Translations under genes and position numbers: made by a program
Origin: Oasisia sp. SBJ-2009
Taxonomy: Eukaryota > Annelida > Polychaeta > Sabellida > Siboglinidae
Length of the DNA stretch: 64,000 nucleotides
Reading direction: 5' to 3'
NCBI GenBank assembly: GCA_964017155.1
Contig: OZ024857.1
Coordinates: 32,221,542 to 32,285,541 of the forward strand
In this document: piece by piece, positions 33,565 through 45,700 of the stretch
Position numbering within the stretch: position 1 is the first letter of the stretch
Layout: each line of letters begins with the position of its first letter
Notes under the pieces: model-generated
Databases searched by the model: none
What the model was told of the DNA's origin: nothing
The model's input: only the letters and a program-made list of their open reading frames with translations

Positions 33565-36500
33565 GGTGAAGTGTGGAGGTTGGGTGGAGTGGGGAGGTTG
33601 GGTGCTCTGGGGACGTTGGGTGAAGTGGGGAGGTTGGGTGGCATGCGGAGGTTGGTTGGAATGCGGAGGTTTGGTGAAGTAGGGAGGTTGGGTGAAGTAG
33701 GGAGGTTGGGTGAAGTGGGGAGGTTGGGTGGAGTGGGGAGGTTGGGTGGAGTGGGGAGTTTAGGTGGAGTGGGGAGGTTGGGTGATATAGGGAGGTTGGG
33801 TGAAGTGGGGAGGTTGGGTGGAGTGGGGAGGCTGGGTGAAGTGGGGAGGTTGGGTGAAGTGGGCAGGTTGGGTGGAGTGGGGAGGTTCGGTGGAGTGGGG
33901 AGGTTGGGTGGTCTGGGGAGGTTGGGTGAAGTGGGGAGGTTGGGTGGAGTGAGGAGATTGGGTGGAGTGGGGAGTTTGAGTGGAGTGGGGAGGTTGGGTG
34001 ATTTGGGGAGGTTGGGTGGGGTGGGGAGGTTGGGTTGAGTGGTGAGGATGGGTTGAATTGGGGAGGTTGGGTGGAGTGGTGTGGTTGGGTGGAGTGCGTA
34101 GGTTGGGCGGAGTGGGGAGGTTGGGTGGAGTTTGGAGGTTGGATGACGTGGGGAGGTTCGGTGGAGTGGGGAGTGTGGGTGGAGTGGGGAGGTTGGGTGG
34201 AGTGGGGAGGTTGGGTGAAGTGGGGAGGTTGGGTGGATTTGGGAGGATGGGTTGAAGTGGGGATGTTGGGTGGAGCAGGGTGGTTGGGTGGAGTGCGTAG
34301 GTTGGGAGGAGTGGGGAGATTGGGTGGAGTGGTGAGGTTGCATAGAGTGCGGATGTTGGGTGGAGTGCGGAAGTTGGGTGGAGTGCGGAGGTTAGGTGAA
34401 GTGGGGAGGTTGGGTGGAGTGGGGAGGTTGGGTTGAGAGGGGAGGTTGTATGAAGTGGGGAAGTTGTGTGGAGTGCGGAGGTTGGGTGGAGTGCGGTGGT
34501 TGCATGGAGTGCGGAGGTTGGGTGGAGTGCGGAAGTTGGTTCGAGTGCGGAGGTTGGGTGGCGTGCGGAGGTTGGTTGGAATGCGGAGGTTTGGTGAAGT
34601 AGGGAGGTTGGGTGAAGTAGGGAGGTTGGGTGAAGTGGGGAGGTTGGGTGGAGTGGGGAGGTTGGGTGGAGTGGGGAGTTTAGGTGGAGTGGGGAGGTTG
34701 GGTGCTGTGGGGATGTTGGGTGAAGAGGGGGGGTTGGGTGGAGTGAGGAGGTTGGGTAGAGTGGGGAGGTTGGGTGGAGTGGTTTGGTTGGGTGGAGTGC
34801 GTAAGTTGGGAGGAGTTGGGAGGTTGGGTGGAGTTGGGAGGTTGGATGGCGCGGGGAGGTTCGGTGGAGTGGGGAGGTTGCGTGGAGTGAGGAGGTTGGG
34901 TGAAGTTGGGAGGTTGGGTGATGTGGGGAGGTTGGGTGGAGAGGGGAGTTTGGGCGGGGTGGGGAGGTTGGGTGGAGTGGGGAGATAGGGTGGAGTGGGG
35001 AGGTTGGGTGAAGTGGGGAAGTTGTGTGAATTGGGGAGGTTGCGTGGAGTGGGGAGGTTGGGTGCTGTGGGGATGTTGGGTGAAGTGGGGAAGTTGGGTG
35101 GAGTGAGGAGGTTGGGTAGAGTGGGGAGGTTGGGTGAAGTGGGGAGGTTGGGTGGAGTGGGGAGGTTGGGTGGAGTGAGGAAGTTGTGTGGAGTGAGGAG
35201 GTTGGGTGGAGTGTGGAGGTTGGATAGAGTGCGGAAGTTGGTTGGAGTGCGGAAGTTGGGTGGAGTGCGGAAGTTGGGTTGAGTGCGGAGGTTGGGTGGA
35301 GTGCGGAAGTTGGTTCGAGTGCGGAGGTTGGGTGGCGCGCGTAGGTTGGTTGCAATGCGGAGGTTTGGTGAAGTGGGGAGGTTGGATGGAGTTGGGAGGT
35401 TGGGTGAAGTGTGGAGGTTGGGTTGAGTGCGAACTTTGGGTGGAGTGCGGAGGTTGGGTGAAGTGTGGAGGTTGGGTGGAGAGGGGAGGTAGGATGGAGT
35501 GTGGAGGTTGGGTGGAGTGGGGAGGTTGGGTGCTCTGGGGAGGTTGGGTGAAGTGGGGAGGTTGGGTGGCATGCGGAGGTTGGTTGGAATGCGGAGGTTT
35601 GGTGAAGTAGGGAGGTTGGGTGAAGTGGGGAGGTTGGGTGGAGTGGGGAGGTTGGGTGGAGTGGGGAGTTTAGGTGGAGTGGGGAGTTTAGGTGGAGTGG
35701 GGAGGTTGGGTGATATAGGGAGGTTGGGTGAAGTGGGGAGGTTGGGTGGAGTGGGGAGGCTGGGTGAAGTGGGGAGGTTGGGTGAAGTGGGCAGGTTGGG
35801 TGGAGTGGGGAGGTTCGGTGGAGTGGGGAGGTTGGGTGGTCTGGGGAGGTTGGGTGAAGTGGGGAGGTTGGGTGGAGTGAGGAGATTGGGTGGAGTGGGG
35901 AGTTTGAGTGGAGTGGGGAGGTTGGGTGATTTGGGGAGGTTGGGTGGGGTGGGGAGGTTGGGTTGAGTGGTGAGGATGGGTTGAATTGGGGAGGTTGGGT
36001 GGAGTGGTGTGGTTGGGTGGAGTGCGTAGGTTGGGCGGAGTGGGGAGGTTGGGTGGAGTTTGGAGGTTGGATGACGTGGGGAGGTTCGGTGGAGTGGGGA
36101 GTGTGGGTGGAGTGGGGAGGTTGGGTGGAGTGGGGAGGTTGGGTGAAGTGGGGAGGTTGGGTGGATTTGGGAGGATGGGTTGAAGTGGGGATGTTGGGTG
36201 GAGCAGGGTGGTTGGGTGGAGTGCGTAGGTTGGGAGGAGTGGGGAGATTGGGTGGAGTGGTGAGGTTGCATAGAGTGCGGATGTTGGGTGGAGTGCGGAA
36301 GTTGGGTGGAGTGCGGAGGTTAGGTGAAGTGGGGAGGTTGGGTGGAGTGGGGAGGTTGGGTTGAGAGGGGAGGTTGTATGAAGTGGGGAAGTTGTGTGGA
36401 GTGCGGAGGTTGGGTGGAGTGCGGTGGTTGCATGGAGTGCGGAGGTTGGGTGGAGTGCGGAAGTTGGTTCGAGTGCGGAGGTTGGGTGGCGTGCGGAGGT

Positions 36501-37800
36501 TGGTTGGAATGCGGAGGTTTGGTGAAGTAGGGAGGTTGGGTGAAGTAGGGAGGTTGGGTGAAGTGGGGAGGTTGGGTGGAGTGGGGAGGTTGGGTGGAGT
36601 GGGGAGTTTAGGTGGAGTGGGGAGGTTGGGTGCTGTGGGGATGTTGGGTGAAGAGGGGGGGTTGGGTGGAGTGAGGAGGTTGGGTAGAGTGGGGAGGTTG
36701 GGTGGAGTGGTTTGGTTGGGTGGAGTGCGTAAGTTGGGAGGAGTTGGGAGGTTGGGTGGAGTTGGGAGGTTGGATGGCGCGGGGAGGTTCGGTGGAGTGG
36801 GGAGGTTGCGTGGAGTGAGGAGGTTGGGTGAAGTTGGGAGGTTGGGTGATGTGGGGAGGTTGGGTGGAGAGGGGAGTTTGGGCGGGGTGGGGAGGTTGGG
36901 TGGAGTGGGGAGATAGGGTGGAGTGGGGAGGTTGGGTGAAGTGGGGAAGTTGTGTGAATTGGGGAGGTTGCGTGGAGTGGGGAGGTTGGGTGCTGTGGGG
37001 ATGTTGGGTGAAGTGGGGAAGTTGGGTGGAGTGAGGAGGTTGGGTAGAGTGGGGAGGTTGGGTGAAGTGGGGAGGTTGGGTGGAGTGGGGAGGTTGGGTG
37101 GAGTGAGGAAGTTGTGTGGAGTGAGGAGGTTGGGTGGAGTGTGGAGGTTGGATAGAGTGCGGAAGTTGGTTGGAGTGCGGAAGTTGGGTGGAGTGCGGAA
37201 GTTGGGTTGAGTGCGGAGGTTGGGTGGAGTGCGGAAGTTGGTTCGAGTGCGGAGGTTGGGTGGCGCGCGTAGGTTGGTTGCAATGCGGAGGTTTGGTGAA
37301 GTGGGGAGGTTGGATGGAGTTGGGAGGTTGGGTGAAGTGTGGAGGTTGGGTTGAGTGCGAACTTTGGGTGGAGTGCGGAGGTTGGGTGAAGTGTGGAGGT
37401 TGGGTGGAGAGGGGAGGTAGGATGGAGTGTGGAGGTTGGGTGGAGTGGGGAGGTTGGGTGCTCTGGGGAGGTTGGGTGAAGTGGGGAGGTTGGGTGGCAT
37501 GCGGAGGTTGGTTGGAATGCGGAGGTTTGGTGAAGTAGGGAGGTTGGGTGAAGTGGGGAGGTTGGGTGGAGTGGGGAGGTTGGGTGGAGTGGGGAGTTTA
37601 GGTGGAGTGGGGAGGTTGGGTGATATGGGGAGGTTGGGTGAAGTGGGGAGGTTGGGTGGAGTGGGGAGGCTGGGTGAAGTGGGGAGGTTGGGTGAAGTGG
37701 GCAGGTTGGGTGGAGTGGGGAGGTTCGGTGGAGTGGGGAGGTTGGGTGGTCTGGGGAGGTTGGGTGAAGTGGGGAGGTTGGGTGGAGTGAGGAGGTTGGG
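33565..37800 (+). repeat. 1,928-bp tandem series in array B
   Basis: Copy 1 (about 33,565-35,492) and copy 2 (about 35,493-37,420) are shifted by exactly 1,928 bp over most of their length. A third, partial copy runs to about 37,800. Copies differ by whole-unit gains and losses: copy 2 lost one GAAGTAGGG unit after about 35,610 and gained one TTTAGGTGG unit near 35,690. Substitutions are rare. 1,928 is 107 units plus 2 nt, so the block contains units of irregular length. Confidence 0.9.
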
Positions 37801-39982
37801 TGATTTGGGGAGGTAGGGTGGGGTGGGGAAGTTGGGTTGAGTGGTGAGGATGGGTTGAAGTGGGGAGGTTGGGTGGAGTGGTGTGTTTGGGTGGAGTGCG
37901 TAGTTTGGGCGGAGTGGGGAGGTTGGGTGATTTGGGGAGGTTGGATGGCGTGGGGAGGTTCGGTGGAGTGGGGAGTGTGGGTGGAGTGGGGAGGTTGGGT
38001 GGAGTGGGGAGGTTGGGTGAAGTGGGGAGGTTGGGTGGATTTGGGAGGATGGGTTGAAGTGGGGATGTTGGGTGGAGCAGGGTGGTTGGGTGGAGTGCGT
38101 AGGTTGGGAGGAGTGGGGAGATTGGGTGGAGTGGGGAGGTTGGGTGATTTGGGGAGGTTGCATGGAGTGCGGAAGTTGGGTGGAGTGCGGAAGTTGGGTG
38201 GAGTGCGGAGGTTGGTTGAAGTGGGGAGGTTGGGTGGAGTGGGGAGGTTGGGTGGAGGGCGGAGGTTGGGTGGAGTGGGGAGGTTGGGTGAAGTGGGGAG
38301 GTTGGGTGGATTTGGGAGGATGGGTGGAGTTGGGAGGTTGGGTGAAGTGTGGAAGTTGGGTTGAGTGCGAACTTTGGGTGGAGTGCGGAGGTTGGGTGAA
38401 GTGGGGAGGTTGGGTGAAGTAGGGAGGTTGGGTGAAGTGGGGAGGTTGGGTGGAGTGGGGAGGTTGGGTGGAGTGGGGAGTTTAGGTGGAGTGGGGAGGT
38501 TGGGTGATATGGGGAGGTTGTGTGAAGTGGGGAGGTTGGGTGGAGTGGGGAGGCTGGGTGAAGTGGGGAGGTTGGGTGAAGTGGGCAGGTTGGGTGGAGT
38601 GGGGAGGTTCGGTGGAGTGGGGAGGTTGGGTGGTCTGGGGAGGTTGGGTGAAGTGGGGAGGTTGGATGGAGTGAGGAGGTTGGGTGGAGTGGGGAGTTTG
38701 AGTAGAGTGGGGAGGTTGGGTGATTTGAGGAGGTTGGGTGGGGTGGGGAGGTTGGGGCGAGTGGGGAGGTTGTATGAAGTGGGGAAGTTGTGGGGGGTGC
38801 GGAGGTTGGGTGGAGTGCGGAGGTTGCATGGAGTGCGGAAGTTGGGTGGAGTGCGGAAGTTGGTTGGAGTGCGGAGGTTGGGTGAAGTGGGGAGGTTGGG
38901 TGGAGTGGGGAGGTTGGGTGAAGTGGGGAGGTTGGGCGGATTTGGGAGGATGGGTTGAATTGGGGATGTTGGGTGGAGTAGGGTGGTTGGGTGGAGTGCT
39001 TAGGTTGGGAGGAGTGGGGAGATTGGGTGGAGTTGGGAGGTTGGATGGAGTGGTGAGGTTCGGTGGAGTGGGGGGTTGGGTGGAGTGCTGAATTTGGGTG
39101 GAGTGGGGAGTTTGAGTGGAGTGGGGAGGTTGGGTGATTTGGGGAGGTTGGGTGGAGTGGGGAGGTTGGATGCTCTGGGGAGGTTGGGTGAAGTGGGGAG
39201 GTTGCGTGGAGTTAGGAGGTTGCGTGGAGTGGGGAGGTTGGGTGATGTGGGGAGGTTGGGTGAAGTGGGGAGTTTGCGTGAAGTGGGGAGGTTGGGTTGA
39301 GTGGGGAGGATGTATGAAGTGGGGAAGTTGTGTGGAGTGCGGAGGTTGGGTGGAGTGCGGAGGTTGCATGGAGTGCGGAAGTTGGGTGGAGTGCGGAAGT
39401 TGGGTGGAGTGCGGAGGTTGGGTGAAGTGGGGAGGTTGGGTGGAGTGGGGAGGTTGGGTGGAGGGCGGAGGTTGGGTGGAGTGGGGAGGATGGGTTGAAG
39501 TGGGATGGTTGGGTGGAGTGGTGTGGTTGGGGGGAGAGCGTAGGTTGGGAGGAGTGGGGAGGTTGGGAGGAGTTGGGAGGTTGGATGGCGTGGGAAGTTC
39601 GGAGGAGTGGGGAGGTTGGGTGGAGTGAGGAGGTTGGGTGAAGTTGGGAGGTTGGGTGAAGTGGGGAGGTTGTGTGGAGAGGGGAGGTTGGGTGAAGAGG
39701 GGAGGTTGGGTGGAGTGAGGAGGTTGCGTGGAGTGGGGAGGTTGGGTGATGTGGGGAGGTTGGGTGAAGTGGGGAGGTTGTGTGAATTGGGGAGGTTGGG
39801 TTGAGTGGGGAGGTTGTATGAAGTGGGGAAGTTGTGTGGAGTGCGGAGGTTGGGTGAAGTGCGGAGATTGCATGGAGTGCGGAAGTTGGGTGGAGTGCGG
39901 AAGTTGGGTGGAGTGCGGAGGTTGGGTGAAGTGGGGAGGTTAGGTGGAGTGGGGAGGTTGGGTGGAGGGCGGAGGTTGGGTG
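37801..39982 (+). repeat. Array B block, related to 45,900-47,600
   Basis: About 38,390-39,980 matches 46,000-47,600 at an offset of 7,613 bp, including an unusual GTGGGGGGTTGGG unit near 39,066 and the GATTGCATGG unit near 39,866. The 400 bp before that resemble the 34,040 and 35,970 segments. No gene is seen. Confidence 0.85.
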
Positions 39983-42772
39983 GAGTGGGGAGGATGGGTT
40001 GAAGTGGGAAGGTTGGGTGGAGTGGTGTGGTTGGGGGGAGTGCGTAGGTTGGGAGGAGTGGGGAGGTTGGGAGGAGTTGGGAGATTGGATGGCGTGGGAA
40101 GTTCGGTGGAGTAGGGAGGTTGGGTGAAGTGAGGAGGTTGGGTGAAGTTGGGAGGTTGGGTGAAGTAGGGAGGTTGTGTGGAGAGGGGAGTTTGGGCGGG
40201 GTGGGGCGGTTGGGTGGAGTGGGGAGGTTGGGTGGATTTGGGAGGATGGGTTGAAGTGGGGATGTGGGTGGAGTGGGATGGTTGGGTGGAGTGCGTAGGT
40301 TGGGAGGAGTGGGGAGATTGGGTGGAGTTGGGAGGTTGGATGGAGTGGGGATGTGGGTGGAGTAGGGTGGTTGGGTGGAGTGCTGAAGTTGGGTGGTGTT
40401 CGGAGGTTGGGTGGAGTGGGGAGGTTCGGTGGAGTGGGGAGGTTCGGTGCTCTGTGGAGGTAGGGTTAAGTGGGGAGGTTGGGTGGAGTGAGGAGGTTGC
40501 GTGGAGTGGGGAGTTTGAGTGGAGTGGGGAGGTTGGGTGATTTTGGGAGGTTGGGTGAAGTGGGGAGGTTGGGTGATGTGGGGAGGTTGGGTGAAGTGGG
40601 GAGGTTGGGTGAAGTGGAGAGGTTGGGTTGAGTGGGGAGGTTTTATGAAGTGGGGAAGTTGTGTGGAGTGCGGAGGTTGGGTGGAGTGCGGAGGTTGCAT
40701 GGAGTGCGGAAGTTGGGTGGAGTGCGGAAGTTGGGTGAAGTGGGGAGGTTGGGTGAAGTAGGGAGGTTGGGTGATGTGGGGAGGTTGGGTGGGGTGGGGA
40801 GGTTGGGTGGAGTGGGGAGTTTGGGTGATGTGGGGAGGTTGGGTGAAGTGGGGAGGTTGGGTGGAGTGGGGAGGTTGGGTGAAGTGGGGAGGTTGGGTGG
40901 AGAGGGGAGGTTGGGTGGAGTGGGGAGGTTGGGTGGAGTGGAGAGTTTGGGTGCTCTGGGGAGGTTGGGTGAAGTGGGGAGGTTGGGTGGAGTGAGGATG
41001 TTGGGTGGAGTGATTTGGTTGGGTGGAGTGCGTAAGTTGGGAGGAGTTGGGAGGTTGGGTGGAGTTGGGAGGTTGGATGGCGTGGGGAGGTTCGGTGGAG
41101 TGGGGAGGTTGCGTGGAGTGAGGAGGTTGGGTGAAGTTGGGAGGTTGGGTGATGTGGGGAGGTTGGGTGGAGAGGGGAGTTTGGGCGGGGTGGGGAGGTT
41201 GGGTGGAGTGGGGAGATAGGGTGGAGTGTGGAGGTTGGGTGAAGTGGGGAGGTTGGGTGGAGTGGGGAGATTGGGTGGAGTGGGGAGTTTAGGTGGAGTG
41301 GGGAGGTTGGGTGATATGGGGAGGTTGTGTGAAGTGGGGAGGTTGGGTGGAGTGGGGAGGCTGGGTGAAGTGGGGAGGTTGGGTGAAGTGGGCAGGTTGG
41401 GTGGAGTGGGGAGGTTGGGTGGAGTGGGGAGGTTGGGTGGTCTGGGGAGGTTGGGTGAAGTGGGGAGGTTGGGTGGAGTGAGGAGGTTGGGTGGAGTGGG
41501 GAGTTTGAGTAGAGTGGGGAGGTTGGGTGATTTGGGGAGGTTGGGTGGGGTGGGGAGGTTGGGGTGAGTGGGGAGGTTGTATGAAGTGGGGAAGTTGTGG
41601 GGGGTGCGGAGGTTGGGTGGAGTGCGGAGGTTGGGTGAAGTGGGGAGGTTGGGTGAATTGGGGAGGTTGCGTGGAGTGTGGAGGTTGGGTGCTGTGGGGA
41701 GGTTGGGTGGAGTGGGGAGGTTGGGTGGAGTGAGGAAGTTGTGTGGAGTGAGGAGGTTGGGTGGAGTGTGGAGGTTGGATAGAGTGCGGAAGTTGGTTGG
41801 AGTGCGGAAGTTGGGTTGAGTGCGGAAGTTGGGTGGAGTGCGGAGGTTGGGTGGAGTGCGGAAGTTGGTTCGAGTGCGGAGGTTGGGTGGCGCGCGTAGG
41901 TTGGTTGGAATGCGGAGGTTTGGTGAAGTGGGGAGGTTGGGTGGAGTTGGGAGGTTGGGTGAAGTGTGGAGGTTGGGTTGAGTGCGAACATTGGGTGGAG
42001 TGCGGAGGTTGGGTGAAGTGTGGAGGTTGGGTGGAGAGGGGAGGTAGGATGGAGAGTGGAGGTTGGGTGGAGTGGGGAGGTTGGGTGCTCTGGGGAGGTT
42101 GGGTGAAGTGCGGAGGTTGGGTGGCATGCGGAGGTTGGTTGGAATGCGGAGGTTTGGTGAAGTAGGGAGGTTGGGTGAAGTGGGGAGGTTGGGTGGAGTG
42201 GGGAGGTTGGGTGGAGTGGGGAGTTTAGGTGGAGTGGGGAGGTTGGGTGATATGGGGAGGTTGGGTGAAGTGGGGAGGTTGGGTGGAGTGGGGAGGCTGG
42301 GTGAAGTGGGGAGGTTGGGTGAAGTGGGCAGGTTGGGTGGAGTGGGGAGGTTCGTTGGAGTGGGGAGGTTGTGTGGTCTGGGGAGGTTGGGTGAAGTGGG
42401 GAGGTTGGGTGGAGTGAGGAGGTTGGGTGGAGTGGGGAGTTTGAGTGGAGTGGGGAGGTTGGGTGATTTGGGGAGGTTGGGTGGGGTGGGGAGGTTGGGT
42501 TAGTGGTGAGGATGGGTTGAAGTGGGGAGGTTGGGTGGAGTGGTGTGGTTGGGTGGAGTGCGTAGGTTGGGCGGAGTGGGGAGGTTGGGTGATTTGGGGA
42601 GGTTGGATGGCGTGGGGAGGTTCGGTGGAGTGGGGAGTGTGGGTGGAGTGGGGAGGTTGGGTGGAGTGGGGAGGTTGGGTGAAGTGGGGAGGTTGGGTGG
42701 ATTTGGGAGGATGGGTTGAAGTGGGGATGTTGGGTGGAGTAGGGTGGTTGGGTGGAGTGCGGAGGTTGGGAG
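39983..42772 (+). repeat. 2,790-bp tandem block, copy 1
   Basis: Repeated at an exact offset of 2,790 bp, which is 155 units of 18 nt. Marker units include GATGTGGGTGGAGTGGGATGG near 40,261 (a short unit) and TAGGGTTAAG near 40,471. It holds a 162-bp segment near 41,630-41,790 that copy 2 lacks. Confidence 0.9.
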
Positions 42773-45700
42773 GAGTGGGGAGGATGGGTTGAAGTGGGAA
42801 GGTTGGGTGGAGTGGTGTGGTTGGGGGGAGTGCGTAGGTTGGGAGGAGTGGGGAGGTTGGGAGGAGTTGGGAGATTGGATGGCGTGGGAAGTTCGGTGGA
42901 GTAGGGAGGTTGGGTGAAGTGAGGAGGTTGGGTGAAGTTGGGAGGTTGGGTGAAGTAGGGAGGTTGTGTGGAGAGGGGAGTTTGGGCGGGGTGGGGCGGT
43001 TGGGTGGAGTGGGGAGGTTGGGTGGATTTGGGAGGATGGGTTGAAGTGGGGATGTGGGTGGAGTGGGATGGTTGGGTGGAGTGCGTAGGTTGGGAGGAGT
43101 GGGGAGATTGGGTGGAGTTGGGAGGTTGGATGGAGTGGGGATGTGGGTGGAGTAGGGTGGTTGGGTGGAGTGCTGAAGTTGGGTGGTGTTCGGAGGTTGG
43201 GTGGAGTGGGGAGGTTCGGTGGAGTGGGGAGGTTCGGTGCTCTGTGGAGGTAGGGTTAAGTGGGGAGGTTGGGTGGAGTGAGGAGGTTGCGTGGAGTGGG
43301 GAGTTTGAGTGGAGTGGGGAGGTTGGGTGATTTTGGGAGGTTGGGTGAAGTGGGGAGGTTGGGTGATGTGGGGAGGTTGGGTGAAGTGGGGAGGTTGGGT
43401 GAAGTGGAGAGGTTGGGTTGAGTGGGGAGGTTTTTTGAAGTGGGGAAGTTGTGTGGAGTGCGGAGGTTGGGTGGAGTGCGGAGGTTGCATGGAGTGCGGA
43501 AGTTGGGTGGAGTGCGGAAGTTGGGTGAAGTGGGGAGGTTGGGTGAAGTAGGGAGGTTGGGTGATGTGGGGAGGTTGGGTGGGGTGGGGAGGTTGGGTGG
43601 AGTGGGGAGTTTGGGTGATGTGGGGAGGTTGGGTGAAGTGGGGAGGTTGGGTGGAGTGGGGAGGTTGGGTGAAGTGGGGAGGTTGGGTGGAGAGGGGAGG
43701 TTGGGTGGAGTGGGGAGGTTGGGTGGAGTGGAGAGTTTGGGTGCTCTGGGGAGGTTGGGTGAAGTGGGGAGGTTGGGTGGAGTGAGGATGTTGGGTGGAG
43801 TGATTTGGTTGGGTGGAGTGCGTAAGTTGGGAGGAGTTGGGAGGTTGGGTGGAGTTGGGAGGTTGGATGGCGTGGGGAGGTTCGGTGGAGTGGGGAGGTT
43901 GCGTGGAGTGAGGAGGTTGGGTGAAGTTGGGAGGTTGGGTGATGTGGGGAGGTTGGGTGGAGAGGGGAGTTTGGGCGGGGTGGGGAGGTTGGGTGGAGTG
44001 GGGAGATAGGGTGGAGTGTGGAGGTTGGGTGAAGTGGGGAGGTTGGGTGGAGTGGGGAGGTTGGGTGGAGTGGGGAGTTTAGGTGGAGTGGGGAGGTTGG
44101 GTGATATGGGGAAGTTGTGTGAAGTGGGGAGGTTGGGTGGAGTGGGGAGGCTGGGTGAAGTGGGGAGGTTGGGTGAAGTGGGCAGGTTGGGTGGAGTGGG
44201 GAGGTTGGGTGGAGTGGGGAGGTTGGGTGGTCTGGGGAGGTTGGGTGAAGTGGGGAGGTTGGGTGCAGTGAGGAGGTTGGGTGGAGTGGGGAGTTTGAGT
44301 AGAGTGGGGAGGTTGGGTGATTTGGGGAGGTTGGGTGGGGTGGGGAGGTTGGGGTGAGTGGGGAGGTTGTATGAAGTGGGGAAGTTGTGGGGGGTGCGGA
44401 GGTTGGGTGGAGTGCGGAGGTTGGTTGGAGTGCGGAAGTTGGGTTGAGTGCGGAAGTTGGGTGGAGTGCGGAGGTTGGGTGGAGTGCGGAAGTTGGTTCG
44501 AGTGCGGAGGTTGGGTGGCGCGCGTAGGTTGGTTGGAATGCGGAGGTTTGGTGAAGTGGGGAGGTTGGGTGGAGTTGGGAGGTTGGGTGAAGTGTGGAGG
44601 TTGGGTTGAGTGCGAACATTGGGTGGAGTGCGGAGGTTGGGTGAAGTGTGGAGGTTGGGTGGAGAGGGGAGGTAGGATGGAGAGTGGAGGTTGGGTGGAG
44701 TGGGGAGGTTGGGTGCTCTGGGGAGGTTGGGTGAAGTGCGGAGGTTGGGTGGCATGCGGAGGTTGGTTGGAATGCGGAGGTTTGGTGAAGTAGGGAGGTT
44801 GGGTGAAGTGGGGAGGTTGGGTGGAGTGGGGAGGTTGGGTGGAGTGGGGAGTTTAGGTGGAGTGGGGAGGTTGGGTGATATGGGGAGGTTGGGTGAAGTG
44901 GGGAGGTTGGGTGGAGTGGGGAGGCTGGGTGAAGTGGGGAGGTTGGGTGAAGTGGGCCGGTTGGGTGGAGTGGGGAGGTTCGTTGGAGTGGGGAGGTTGT
45001 GTGGTCTGGGGAGGTTGGGTGAAGTGGGGAGGTTGGGTGGAGTGAGGAGGTTGGGTGGAGTGGGGAGTTTGAGTGGAGTGGGGAGGTTGGGTGATTTGGG
45101 GAGGTTGGGTGGGGTGGGGAGATTGGGTTAGTGGTGAGGATGGGTTGAAGTGGGGAGGTTGGGTGGAGTGGTGTGGTTGGGTGGAGTGCGTAGGTTGGGC
45201 GGAGTGGGGAGGTTGGGTGATTTGGGGAGGTTGGATGGCGTGGGGAGGTTCGGTGGAGTGGGGAGTGTGGGTGGAGTGGGGAGGTTGGGTGGAGTGGGGA
45301 GGTTGGGTGAAGTGGGGAGGTTGGGTGGATTTGGGAGGATGGGTTGAAGTGGGGATGTTGGGTGGAGTAGGGTGGTTGGGTGGAGTGCGGAGGTTGGGAG
45401 GAGTGGGGAGATTGGGTGGAGTGGGGAGGTTGGGTGATTTGGGGAGGTTGGGTGGAGTGGGGAGGTTGCATGGAGTGCGGAAGTTGGGTGGAGTGCGGAA
45501 GTTGGGTGGAGTGCGGAGGTTGGGTGAACTGGGGAGGTTGGGTGGAGTGGGGAGGTTGGGTGGAGGGCGGAGGTTGGGTGGAGTGGGGAGGTTGGGTGAA
45601 GTGTGGAGGTTGGGTTGAGTACGAACTTTGGGTGGAGTGCGGAGGTTGGGTGAAGTGTGGAGGTTGGGTGGAGAGGGGAGGTAGGATGGAGTGTGGAGGT

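Noticed and set aside
32525..38163. Overlapping 1,248- and 1,467-codon Pro-rich minus-strand frames
   Set aside because: They are the same repeat read in shifted phases, overlapping each other in different frames. They are compositional artefacts.
39940..45471. A 1,843-codon minus-strand reading frame encoding a Pro/Thr/Ser/His-rich repeat protein
   Set aside because: The 18-nt consensus has no stop in any frame, the frame wanders through three unrelated peptide phases, and there is no unique N- or C-terminal domain, signal peptide or splice structure.
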